Assembly: GCA_934358675.1 (NCBI GenBank)
Contig: CAKRKX010000013.1
Location: forward strand, 1 to 36,318
Direction: 5' to 3'
DNA: 36,318 nt
Source: an uncultured Agathobacter sp.
GTDB lineage: Bacteria > Bacillota > Clostridia > Lachnospirales > Lachnospiraceae
The position numbers and the translations under genes were made by a program. Under the pieces are notes generated by a model, which was given only the letters and a program-made list of their open reading frames with translations, did not search any database and had not been told where the DNA came from. Below, in pieces: positions 19,120 through 27,791 of this stretch (position 1 is the stretch's first letter; every line of letters begins with the position of its first letter).

Positions 19120-19913
19120 TCTCTCTCCTTTATATAATGAATTACCTGCTCATAGGACATCGGTCCTCCGAACAGATCCAACGCACTTCCGATCGTAACA
19201 TTTAATTTATTGTGTCCAAGCGCTGCAAGCTGCTCCAGATCCTCGTAGCTATGCACGCCTCCCGCATACGTGATCGGGATCTTCGCCCAGTCACCGAGAA
19301 GCTGTGCAAGCGGCTTCTCAATTCCGTTGGCCTTACCTTCCACATCCACCGCATGCACCAAAAACTCACAGCAGTATTCCGACAACCGGTCCAGCAGTGC
19401 CTCACACATGCGCTCATCCGTAAACTTCTGCCAGCGGTCGGTCATGATATAATAACCGCTTGTCCCGTCCGGCATCGTCCGGTAACGGCACGAGAGATCC
19501 AAAACGAGGTGCTCCCTGCCCACCGCCTGATAAATTTTATCAAGATTCTCATAATTTACGGCACCATCCTTAAACACATAAGATGTGACGATGACAGCGC
19601 TCGCACCTGCCTCAATAAATTCTGCTGCATTGTCCGCGGTAATTCCGCCACCGACCTGAAGCCCACCCGGATACTCCCGGAGTGCAGCCAGTGCCTGCCG
19701 CTTCGTAGCCTCATAATATTCGCTTCCCTGCGGATTCAAAAGAATAATGTGGCCTCCTTTGATGCCCTGCTTCTTATATAAATCCGCGTAAAACGGCGCA
19801 TTCTGTTCGGACACAAAATTTTCGGTTGCAACACTTCCCTGATCCTTTAACGAACTTCCGACGATCTGCTTGACCTTGCCGTTGTGGATATCGATACACG
19901 GTCTGAACTGCAT
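19116..19913 (-). CDS. hisA: ProFAR isomerase HisA, eukaryotic (HIS6) type
   Basis: Histidine pathway isomerase that converts ProFAR to PRFAR in a TIM barrel. The 265-residue sequence fits the fungal/plant HIS6 type rather than the roughly 240-residue bacterial HisA: N-terminus [19 protein letters not shown] (catalytic D8), [38 protein letters not shown] and a [17 protein letters not shown] segment, with [14 protein letters not shown] near the end. The ATG at 19913 has AAGGAG six bases upstream; an adjacent GTG is less likely. It is separated from any other his gene in the window and coupled to glnA by a 4-base overlap. HisHF consumes glutamine in the next pathway step, a possible reason for this pairing. 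Confidence 0.9.
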   Translation of the reverse strand: MQFRPCIDIHNGKVKQIVGSSLKDQGSVATENFVSEQNAPFYADLYKKQGIKGGHIILLNPQGSEYYEATKRQALAALREYPGGLQVGGGITADNAAEFIEAGASAVIVTSYVFKDGAVNYENLDKIYQAVGREHLVLDLSCRYRTMPDGTSGYYIMTDRWQKFTDERMCEALLDRLSEYCCEFLVHAVDVEGKANGIEKPLAQLLGDWAKIPITYAGGVHSYEDLEQLAALGHNKLNVTIGSALDLFGGPMSYEQVIHYIKERE

Positions 19914-19938
19914 CACTTTCTCCTTCTTATTATTATAT

Positions 19939-19956
19939 GTCTAGACAACTGTTGTC
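19939..19956. repeat. overlapping dyads in the hisA leader
   Basis: TGTCTAGACA (19939-19948) is a perfect palindrome and overlaps GACAAC-T-GTTGTC (19944-19956). Both lie between the leader terminator and the hisA RBS. They could be an operator or an RNA hairpin that influences initiation. Confidence 0.4.
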
Positions 19957-19963
19957 ATATTTC

Positions 19964-20006
19964 AAAAAACGGGCATAGAAAGTCCCCTTGCGTGGCTCCC
20001 TTGCCC
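19964..20006 (-). terminator. leader terminator (attenuator candidate) before hisA-glnA
   Basis: On the minus strand GGGCA plus AGGGAG pair with CTTTCT plus TGCCC (11 bp, one bulged A, two wobbles), then GTTTTTTG. It lies between the predicted promoter and hisA, so it must be bypassed for expression. The 5' arm can instead form GGC-AAGGGA-GCC, a hexaloop with A at position 1 and G at position 4 as ANTAR targets require. Only a 3-bp stem is visible, and no convincing first hairpin was found. Confidence 0.6.
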
Positions 20007-20042
20007 TACCTTATATAATATACTATTCACCTATCAAAAGAA

Positions 20043-20071
20043 ATTATAACACAAGCCCTCCTGTTTGTGAA
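20043..20071 (-). promoter_or_regulatory. predicted promoter of the hisA-glnA-ANTAR operon
   Basis: On the minus strand TTCACA (20071-20066), a 17-base spacer and TATAAT (20048-20043) with an extended TG one base before it. The predicted start near 20036 gives a leader of about 120 bases containing the attenuator. Confidence 0.7.
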
Positions 20072-20130
20072 TCATTTTATTTATTAGAAAAACAGCGTTG
20101 TTTTATAAGTAATAATGCACCCTGCATCCC

Positions 20131-20159
20131 TTGACACTCCCACATTATTTTGCTATTGT
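20131..20159 (+). promoter_or_regulatory. predicted promoter of guaB
   Basis: A consensus TTGACA (20131-20136), a 17-base spacer and TATTGT (20154-20159), about 60 bases before the guaB ATG. The leader is short and shows no purine riboswitch. Confidence 0.7.
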
Positions 20160-20217
20160 ATATACAATTATTCTAAAAAGTATGAGTTTACAAAAAAGAA
20201 GAAAGTGAGGAAATTAG

Positions 20218-21678
<1,461 letters not shown>

Positions 21679-21701
21679 AAGATGTTTTGTAGCAAATAAA
21701 C

Positions 21702-21725
21702 GTGTAACGGCATATGCCGTTACAC
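21702..21725 (+). terminator. perfect 24-base palindrome after guaB, possible terminator
   Basis: The half-site GTGTAACGGCAT is followed at once by its reverse complement, 23 bases after the guaB stop. The downstream ATTTAAATTCTTT is only a poor U-tract, so it may be a weak terminator or an mRNA-stabilising 3' hairpin, with read-through to the next gene. Confidence 0.5.
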
Positions 21726-21755
21726 ATTTAAATTCTTTAATATGAGGTGAATTTT

Positions 21756-23030
21756 TTGACCCCTGGTGACATAGTACAACTTATTATTTTAATACTTTTA
21801 CTGCTGCTCTCTGCATTCTTTTCATCGTCAGAGACAGCCCTTACCACCGTCAATAAAATACGCATGCGTACCCTGTCTGAATCCGGAGATAAACGAGCAG
21901 ACAGGGTTCTGCGCGTTACAGATGATTCCGGAAAGATGCTTTCCGCCATCCTGATCGGCAATAATATTGTCAATCTGTCGGCTTCTTCGCTTGCCACTTC
22001 CCTTGCGATCAAGTATTTCGGAAGTGTCGGTGCCGGTATTGCAACCGGTATCCTCACATTCCTGATCCTGATCTTCGGCGAGGTGACACCTAAGACGCTC
22101 GCAACCATTAAGGCGGATTCCATCGCTTTATCCATTGCCGGAATCATTCAGATTCTTATGAAGATCCTGACTCCGGTCATCTTCATCATCAACAAGCTGT
22201 CGATGGGTCTTCTCTTTCTGCTTCGCATCAATCCGAAGGATGCTGCCCAGCAGATGACAGAGGAAGAACTTCGTACGATCGTGGATGTCGGTCAGGAGAC
22301 CGGTGTCATCGAGAACGAGGAGCGCAACATGATCCACAACCTCTTCGACTTCGGTGATGCGGAAGCCAAAGAGATCATGGTACCGCGTATCGACATGACC
22401 TTCGTTCAGGTGGATGCTACCTATCAGGAAGTGCTTGATGTCTTTCGTGAAGACATGTTCACACGTCTTCCGGTATACGAAGATACGACCGACAATGTGA
22501 TCGGTATCATCAATATGAAGGACTTTCTTCTTGAGAAAGACGATGCGGATTTTTCTGTTCGTTCCATGCTCCGCGAGCCTTACTTTACATACGAGCACAA
22601 GAATACCGCGGATCTGTTTCTCGAGATGCGTAAATCTTCCATCTCCCTTGCGATCGTACTTGATGAGTACGGCGTGACGGCCGGACTGATCACACTTGAA
22701 GATCTCCTTGAAGAGATCGTCGGTGAGATCCGTGACGAGTACGATGAGGATGAGGTCGACGATATTACACCGATCAGCGACCGTGAATTCTATGTTCTCG
22801 GCTCCGCTAATCTGGATGATGTCAGTGATGCATTGGGACACAATTTCGAGTCCGATGATTACGATACGATCGGCGGTTACTGCCTCGGACTTCTCGGTCA
22901 TCTACCGGAGAAGAACGAGATTGCGATCACCGATGATAACATTCTGATCAAAATCGACCGTATGGATAAGAACCGTATCGAGCGCGTCTATATCAAACTT
23001 CCGGATCCGGAGCTTTCCAAAGAGAAATAA
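21756..23030 (+). CDS. CNNM/CorC (HlyC) family membrane protein with CBS domains
   Basis: A 424-residue membrane protein. The N-terminal CNNM (DUF21) domain (about 1-180) has TM segments near 5-25, 60-75, 85-110 and 125-150, with SAFFSSSETALTTVNKIR and FGEVTPKTLA typical of the family. A CBS pair follows (about 200-325, with EIMVPRIDMTFV, FTRLPVYEDTTDNVIG and LDEYGVTAGLITLEDLLEEIVG), then a CorC_HlyC domain (about 335-415). Relatives are implicated in Mg2+ and other cation efflux or homeostasis; the hemolysin name is historical. The start is probably TTG at 21756 (GAGG eight bases upstream); the in-frame GTG at 21747 lies inside the RBS. It converges on the pilus operon with only 23 bases between stops and no obvious terminator. 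Confidence 0.9.
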   Translation: MTPGDIVQLIILILLLLLSAFFSSSETALTTVNKIRMRTLSESGDKRADRVLRVTDDSGKMLSAILIGNNIVNLSASSLATSLAIKYFGSVGAGIATGILTFLILIFGEVTPKTLATIKADSIALSIAGIIQILMKILTPVIFIINKLSMGLLFLLRINPKDAAQQMTEEELRTIVDVGQETGVIENEERNMIHNLFDFGDAEAKEIMVPRIDMTFVQVDATYQEVLDVFREDMFTRLPVYEDTTDNVIGIINMKDFLLEKDDADFSVRSMLREPYFTYEHKNTADLFLEMRKSSISLAIVLDEYGVTAGLITLEDLLEEIVGEIRDEYDEDEVDDITPISDREFYVLGSANLDDVSDALGHNFESDDYDTIGGYCLGLLGHLPEKNEIAITDDNILIKIDRMDKNRIERVYIKLPDPELSKEK

Positions 23031-23053
23031 CTCCCGGACGGACAAACGATTGA

Positions 23054-24421
23054 TTACGCTTTACGCAATGCATAACGAAGAATCTGACGACGGATTGCAT
23101 CCGTCACCCACACGGAATCGGGCGCTAAGCCGCCTTTCTCCTGTGGCACCGGATTTTCGTACTCATCTTCAAAATATTTACTGCTGATAAAGCGGCAACG
23201 AACCTTTATGTTCGTTGTCGTTTTTTTATTTCCGCTATCCTCCGTTGGTGTCGGTGGTATTGGATCCGGCGGTGTTGGGATCGGCGGTGTTGGGGTCGGC
23301 CCCGGCGGTGTCGGATCCGGATCAGGTTCCGGGTCTGAATCCTCCCACACAGCATACAGATGCAGTTCCGGTGCATTCTGGTTGATCCACTTTGCGGTAA
23401 TATGCTGACCAATCTTATACTTTGCCTTCTTCGCATTCGGCGACAATGCCCAGCCTAACGCAGGCTTATCATTCTTCATTCCCGGATTATACTCCAACTC
23501 TGCGCCATGTTTATTGTATCGAATTATCTGACAATCGACCATATCGTCCTGTGCAGACCTATTGCAATGGAAATAAATACGCAACTCTCTTGGTGTGCCA
23601 TTTGCAATGCACACTCCGTTTTCATTGACGGTAAGACTGCTATATTTCTGTCCGCTGCTTACCAGTCCGCACCAGTTTGTAAAATCATATCCTGTCGCTT
23701 CCTGCGCGCTGATCTCAACATACGTTCCGTAGCAGTATACTCCGGAACCCTCCACCGACTTGATCCCTTCACCGGCGATCACATTCACCTGATAGAACAG
23801 CCCTTCCACATACTTGTCAAAATAGCTGTACAGAGACTGTCGCGCCGCACTGCTCCAGTTTGCCGCGCCGGCAATCCCGCTGTAATTTGTATACACTTTG
23901 CCGGATACCGGTCCATCGTCATTCATGCTTCCCTTTACTTTTCCGTTCTTCACAACCGTCATGCACGCATCCAGACGAATGGTTACATTTCCTTTCTGCA
24001 GCGCTTTTGTTGCTCTCGCATTCAACCTGGATTTCAACCGGAAAAGCGGTACACAATACTGATTGTACTCATACTGCCCCACCGTTGTGCGGTCCGACAG
24101 AAACATATAATCTCCACCAAGTTTGAGATACAGTGTCTGCAATGTATTTCCACTCAGATTTCTGACCGTAACCTTCCATCCGAGCGTTCGAAATGTCGTA
24201 TTCGATGTTGCCTTCTTTGCTCGTGTTCCATAAAAGATCAGACCATCCGTTGACGTAGCCGGGCAAAACACAACGGAATTTCCGTAAGTATTATAGTAGC
24301 TGTATGCACTATTCCACGGGCTTGCCTGTACCGGTTGCACCGCCACAGTGAGTGTGCCGATCAACACCACAAACGCCAACGCAATATGCAGCAGTTTTCT
24401 TTTTACTTTTTCCTTTCTCAC
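23054..24421 (-). CDS. secreted surface protein with InlB-type repeats and Pro/Asp-rich stalk, last gene of the Tad-like operon
   Basis: A 455-residue exported protein. A signal peptide spans about 1-34 (KRKLLHIALAFVVLIGT, then VQA before SPW). An uncharacterised domain (about 35-210) follows. A VNVIAGEG to FTNWCG segment (about 210-265) resembles divergent InlB B-repeats (PF18998), and a stretch ending LHLYAVWE resembles Flg_new/InlB repeats (PF09479). Then comes a stalk rich in Pro, Asp and Thr (about 362-400) and a roughly 50-residue tail ending RRQILRYALRKA. No LPxTG motif is seen. The GTG start overlaps the preceding stop as GTGA, so it is translationally coupled to the pilus operon. A tip adhesin or substrate role is inferred from position and architecture only. 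Confidence 0.82.
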   Translation of the reverse strand: MRKEKVKRKLLHIALAFVVLIGTLTVAVQPVQASPWNSAYSYYNTYGNSVVFCPATSTDGLIFYGTRAKKATSNTTFRTLGWKVTVRNLSGNTLQTLYLKLGGDYMFLSDRTTVGQYEYNQYCVPLFRLKSRLNARATKALQKGNVTIRLDACMTVVKNGKVKGSMNDDGPVSGKVYTNYSGIAGAANWSSAARQSLYSYFDKYVEGLFYQVNVIAGEGIKSVEGSGVYCYGTYVEISAQEATGYDFTNWCGLVSSGQKYSSLTVNENGVCIANGTPRELRIYFHCNRSAQDDMVDCQIIRYNKHGAELEYNPGMKNDKPALGWALSPNAKKAKYKIGQHITAKWINQNAPELHLYAVWEDSDPEPDPDPTPPGPTPTPPIPTPPDPIPPTPTEDSGNKKTTTNIKVRCRFISSKYFEDEYENPVPQEKGGLAPDSVWVTDAIRRQILRYALRKA

Positions 24422-25032
24422 CTTACACCTGCCTCCCAATAATAACAAATCAAGTTTCCCTCCTCATCTACCTCATCCTCCGTATACAGCCCGATGAACG
24501 TATAGATTCCACCGGACTCCCGCAGCTGTATCTCATAATCCGGAATCGCATCCTCACATTCAAACAGACACCTCTGACCGCTCATCACACCAATCGATTC
24601 CAATGGCAGCTCCAGAGTTCGAATACGTTGCCCGATCCATTCTGCCAGCTCTTCATCTGTCAGCGTTCCCTGTGTCCACTTCTTAACGGACGAGTCCAGA
24701 TATTCGATATCAGCCTCTGTCAGACGATCTCCCTGATTTCTTCCATAATAGATCCATCGTCCGGATTCTGAGGTCTCATTTTGTTTTGAACTATGTTCAA
24801 TATTTGATATTTTCTGTATTTTACTGTTTTCTTTTTCTGCACCGTTCTCCTTCGATCGTTTATCTGCCGCAGATTGTTCCGCCCATTTTCCTGCCAGATA
24901 AGGCAGACCGTAAGCACCTCCTGCCGATAAAGCAAGAAGCACAATCGCGGTCACGATCAGAAACAGACTCTTTCCCCGACGTGTAAACCGTACCGATCCT
25001 TTTGCGTCTTTTAAATTTCTTCCTTGTCTCAT
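24418..25032 (-). CDS. single-pass membrane protein of unknown function in the Tad-like operon
   Basis: 204 residues: a basic N-terminus (MRQGRNLKDAKGSVRFTRRG), one TM segment at about 22-44, a charged Lys/Glu/Ser-rich linker (about 50-90) and a compact acidic extracytoplasmic domain (about 90-204) with RWIYYGRNQGDRLTEADIEYL. No named domain is recognised. The linker plus outside domain suggests an accessory or anchor protein of the pilus. It has AGGAG five bases before its ATG, overlaps the upstream gene by ATGA and the downstream gene by GTGA. Confidence 0.82.
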   Translation of the reverse strand: MRQGRNLKDAKGSVRFTRRGKSLFLIVTAIVLLALSAGGAYGLPYLAGKWAEQSAADKRSKENGAEKENSKIQKISNIEHSSKQNETSESGRWIYYGRNQGDRLTEADIEYLDSSVKKWTQGTLTDEELAEWIGQRIRTLELPLESIGVMSGQRCLFECEDAIPDYEIQLRESGGIYTFIGLYTEDEVDEEGNLICYYWEAGVR

Positions 25033-25445
25033 ATCGTCTCCTGTAGTTCGCTCGATTCTGCCTCCGTCGTTTCTTCCACCGTAATCTCTTTCTCCGCGAT
25101 CACGGTCTTGGCGCAGGTGATCGTCTTGCTTGTTCCGATGGGAAGATAAAATTCTTCCCTGAGAACAGCAGAAAGAATTCCTTTTTCCATATCGCAGGTA
25201 TGTACATCGATCACAATCTTTGAATCGGCCTGCAATCTTGCACCAAGATCATCTGTAACTGCTTTTTTCACAACAGCATCACTGTAGGTACTGCCGTAAT
25301 AGTACAAAAGATTTTGTTCCAGCACCTGCGACAGACAATTTTCCATCTCATTTTTGCGCGCTGAAATACTGTACACGCTCAGACAGAATACAAGCAGATA
25401 GACCGCAACGACCGCGCCGATCATACCAAGAACAATATTTTTCAT
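25029..25445 (-). CDS. TadE/F-like membrane-anchored pseudopilin candidate
   Basis: A 138-residue protein with a TM segment immediately at the N-terminus (MKNIVLGMIGAVVAVYLLVF, about 4-28) followed by a helical stretch SARKNEMENCLSQVLEQNLLYYY and a soluble domain of about 90 residues. This is the shape of TadE/TadF minor pseudopilins, which prime or modulate pilus assembly, but sequence identity to them is not evident by eye. It overlaps both neighbours by ATGA junctions. Confidence 0.75.
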   Translation of the reverse strand: MKNIVLGMIGAVVAVYLLVFCLSVYSISARKNEMENCLSQVLEQNLLYYYGSTYSDAVVKKAVTDDLGARLQADSKIVIDVHTCDMEKGILSAVLREEFYLPIGTSKTITCAKTVIAEKEITVEETTEAESSELQETI

Positions 25446-25636
25446 CGAAGCCTCCAGTACCGTTCGAACTCTGCGTTCCCATCGGTTGTAAGCGATGCCT
25501 CTTTGACGATCTCTCCTGCCCCGGCATAAATGCCTGTGTTCTTATCCGTCGTCGAGCCTCCGATGATGACCAGAAGCAGAATGGCAATCACTGCGACAAT
25601 CACGCTCTGCCCGTATTGCATCATGATCTCTTTCAT
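25442..25636 (-). CDS. MKEI-QYG micro-pilin candidate (64 aa)
   Basis: A small one-TM protein beginning MKEIMMQYGQSVIVAVIAI with a hydrophobic segment at about 10-26 and a polar tail. It shares the exactly spaced MKEI-x-x-(E/Q)-Y-G start with three other small proteins of this operon (28853-29041, 25638-25784, 25876-25980), with Q in place of E at position 7. The Y-G followed by a hydrophobic helix recalls Flp pilins (xEYGLIAALIAV), but no leader or Gly cleavage site precedes it. GGAGGA lies seven bases upstream of the ATG, inside the previous gene's end. Confidence 0.75.
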   Translation of the reverse strand: MKEIMMQYGQSVIVAVIAILLLVIIGGSTTDKNTGIYAGAGEIVKEASLTTDGNAEFERYWRLR

Positions 25637-25637
25637 G

Positions 25638-25784
25638 CTACACTCCTCCGTTCATCCATGTCTGTATCATCTGCATCAGAATGCCGCCTTTCGACAACAG
25701 GATGGTGCTCATCGTCCCTAAGAACAATACCATTCCCGTTACCCCGACAAACATGCCTCCATATTCATTTACAATTTCTTTCAT
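25638..25784 (-). CDS. MKEI-EYG micro-pilin candidate (48 aa)
   Basis: A 48-residue protein starting MKEIVNEYGGMFVGVTGMV, with a TM segment at about 10-30 and a short tail ending TWMNGGV. It belongs to the same small family as its neighbours, with E7-Y8-G9 at identical positions. AAGGAGGAG stands seven bases before the ATG, a strong RBS. One base separates its TAG from the next ATG. Position, RBS and the shared motif support it despite its size. Confidence 0.72.
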   Translation of the reverse strand: MKEIVNEYGGMFVGVTGMVLFLGTMSTILLSKGGILMQMIQTWMNGGV

Positions 25785-25875
25785 CCGCCTTCTCCTCCTT
25801 ATCCTCTGCCTTTCGTTCTTCCGCGTTGTCTACATGTTTCCAGCTCCCGGATATCAGTTGCAACAGTATGTGCAG

Positions 25876-25980
25876 TTACGCACCGATCAGACACAACACC
25901 TGTGTCATTCCCGCAAGGATTGCCACACCAACGACAAGCATCACTACACTGATTCCGTATTCTTCCATTATCTCTTTCAT
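25876..25980 (-). CDS. MKEI-EYG micro-pilin candidate, probably shortened by an in-frame TAA (34 aa)
   Basis: A 34-residue product starting MKEIMEEYGISVVMLVVGV with a TM helix to its end. The TAA at 25876-25878 is followed in the same frame by 36 open codons reading LHILLQLISGSWKHVDNAEE and a Lys/Glu-rich tail, ending at TGA 25765-25767. Read through, it would be about 71 residues, close to the 62-64-residue siblings, and would remove the only sizeable gap (91 bases) among these small genes. Either a recent nonsense mutation, a genuine micro-protein, or a chance open tail. AGGAG precedes the ATG closely (spacer ATTGT). Confidence 0.6.
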   Translation of the reverse strand: MKEIMEEYGISVVMLVVGVAILAGMTQVLCLIGA

Positions 25981-25988
25981 ACAATCTC

Positions 25989-26366
25989 CTATCTCGCATA
26001 TCCCACAAAGGTACGTGACTGATCAATGCCAAGGAACGCGCTTTTCATCGGGAATCGCAGCTCCACCTTCGCCATGGATACGGCCTCGATAACTGCTGGG
26101 ACTTCCGACTTTGCATGAATTGCCGCCACAGCGCCTTCCTCCCCGTAGATTGTGACTGCAAGCTCATATCCGGCACTTGCGCACTGCTCAAAACAGGCTC
26201 CCATAACCGAACTATTGAAGTTGCTGTTCTCCAGTTCATCCACGATCCTCGCCTGCATATCCTGCGCATTCATCACTTCCATGTAGGTTGTCAGCACCCC
26301 CATCGCCACAACCGCCATAAAAAGCGTCAGAAACACGCCAAGAAATGCTTTTACTATCTGACTCAT
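25989..26366 (-). CDS. TadE-like membrane-anchored pilus protein candidate
   Basis: 125 residues with an N-terminal TM helix (about 5-29, VKAFLGVFLTLFMAVVAMG) followed by a helix and a soluble domain containing GACFEQCASAGYELAVTIYG, which offers two cysteines for a disulfide. The layout resembles TadE-type minor pilins. AAGGAGG lies 5-6 bases before the ATG. It comes 21 bases after the platform gene and 8 bases before the first micro-pilin of the downstream cluster. Confidence 0.75.
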   Translation of the reverse strand: MSQIVKAFLGVFLTLFMAVVAMGVLTTYMEVMNAQDMQARIVDELENSNFNSSVMGACFEQCASAGYELAVTIYGEEGAVAAIHAKSEVPAVIEAVSMAKVELRFPMKSAFLGIDQSRTFVGYAR

Positions 26367-26387
26367 GTATGCCTCCTTACCGAAAAA

Positions 26388-27791
26388 TTATCCCATAATC
26401 GCCAGATTGCCGTTCATCAGGAACGAAAGCATAAAGATTGCCATATCCGTTACCAGTTTCAATGATGCCGTCACAACCGGCGCAAGAAACAGCAGATACA
26501 TGCCACTGCTCAGATTGGCAAGCCTCTCCTTTTCCGCCACATCCAACATTGCCAGATTTCTCTCGATCAGTTCACTGATCTGCCGATCCGCACGATTGCT
26601 GCTTCCCATGGAGATTGCATAAAGCATGCTCATCGCAGAATGTACCTCCGGGATCTGAAACTCCTGAAAGAAAAGGTGATACGGCTCCGCTGATTCCGGT
26701 TCCATCCCAATCCGGTCGACCAGCACTTCCACTTCATGCGCAAGCACCGCAGGAACATGATCCTGTGATTTTTCGAAAGCGACCTGCACGTTCTCGCTCT
26801 GCAAAAGCAGAATAATGTCCATCAGCCATCCCGGGAATGCACGCTGGATGCTCTTCTTTAAATTTTTAACCGACAGACTCCGCCCGATCCGATGCTGGTT
26901 TGCCAGTATCAGTGTCAGAATCATCATTGCGGCACACAACGCCTGCTTTTTAAAAATCCAAAAACCTGCAATCGTAAACGCAATCCCTGCGGCTGCCAGA
27001 ATGCAGGAGAGGCGGATTTCTTTTCTCCGGTCATATTCCAGAAAACGCTCCATGCGCTCGCCCTCCTGCTTCTCATCCTCGCGATCGAGGACCAGCCAGT
27101 CCACCGCCAGAAACTTCTGCGCACGCCCAAGGATCCGGTCATCCAGAACCAGAACGACCGCCGTCAGGATCTGGGAGATCACATTCGTACTGATATCCAT
27201 ATCCATGACCGGAAGATATAGAATAATACTGCATATGATCAGCGATGCCGCGATCGACATCACAATATCCGCAAACATCTTTCGTCTCGACTTCTGCTCC
27301 ATCTGAATGCATTTCTGCCATCGGTTTTTGTCCGCAAGAAGCAGTTCCACCGGTTTCGTTGCGTCACCACCGTAGGTTTCCACATGCATCAGAAAATCAT
27401 GTACCGCCTGCACTCTGCGGCACGGATACTGTACTTCGATCTGCTTTAGTGCATCCGCCATCACATCCGTATCGTCAAATGTCATATGCATGTGGTCGAT
27501 GGCATCACTGACCGCCTCCCGCATCGGACCGTCCACCAGAGCCGCCTGTGTATCCACAAGCGCACTCTCGACTTTGCCCTCCTTTAAAAACGCATAGAGC
27601 ACGGTGTCCAGATAATCCGCAGTCTCTCCGAAGCGGAGCTGCTGCTCATGCGCCTCAGCATACAGTCTGCGATGCGCACGCACACGTACAAGCGCATAGA
27701 CCGTAATCACCGCTGTTGTCACCCAGTGCATTCGAAGCATCAGATGCAGTGTATACATACCCACAAGCACGGCAATATAGATCATCGACAT
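26388..27791 (-). CDS. Tad pilus inner-membrane platform protein, apparently a TadB-TadC merger
   Basis: 467 residues containing two T2SSF-like units rather than one. Unit 1 (about 1-240) has N-terminal TM segments (about 3-35), a helical cytoplasmic domain (about 45-165, FGETADYLDTVLYAFLKEGK and AVHDFLMHVETYGGDA) and TM helices at about 170-225. Unit 2 (about 260-467) repeats the pattern: TM about 262-300, a domain with PGWLMDIILLLQSENVQVAF and ISELIERNLAMLDVAEKERL, and C-terminal TM 430-460. In Tad systems TadB and TadC are separate roughly 300-residue proteins that form the assembly platform turned by the ATPase. Its ATG lies within the last codons of the ATPase gene (10-base overlap). Confidence 0.8.
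   Translation of the reverse strand: MSMIYIAVLVGMYTLHLMLRMHWVTTAVITVYALVRVRAHRRLYAEAHEQQLRFGETADYLDTVLYAFLKEGKVESALVDTQAALVDGPMREAVSDAIDHMHMTFDDTDVMADALKQIEVQYPCRRVQAVHDFLMHVETYGGDATKPVELLLADKNRWQKCIQMEQKSRRKMFADIVMSIAASLIICSIILYLPVMDMDISTNVISQILTAVVLVLDDRILGRAQKFLAVDWLVLDREDEKQEGERMERFLEYDRRKEIRLSCILAAAGIAFTIAGFWIFKKQALCAAMMILTLILANQHRIGRSLSVKNLKKSIQRAFPGWLMDIILLLQSENVQVAFEKSQDHVPAVLAHEVEVLVDRIGMEPESAEPYHLFFQEFQIPEVHSAMSMLYAISMGSSNRADRQISELIERNLAMLDVAEKERLANLSSGMYLLFLAPVVTASLKLVTDMAIFMLSFLMNGNLAIMG

Noticed and set aside
23265..23330. GGCGGTGTTGGG-like short repeats that could look like a satellite or CRISPR-like array.
   Set aside because: They are codon repeats for the Pro/Thr/Asp stalk, with no unique spacers.
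23206..23436. Arg/His/Pro-rich or Gly/Val-rich ORFs opposite the stalk of the surface protein.
   Set aside because: They are shadows of the Pro/Asp repeat DNA; no start signals.
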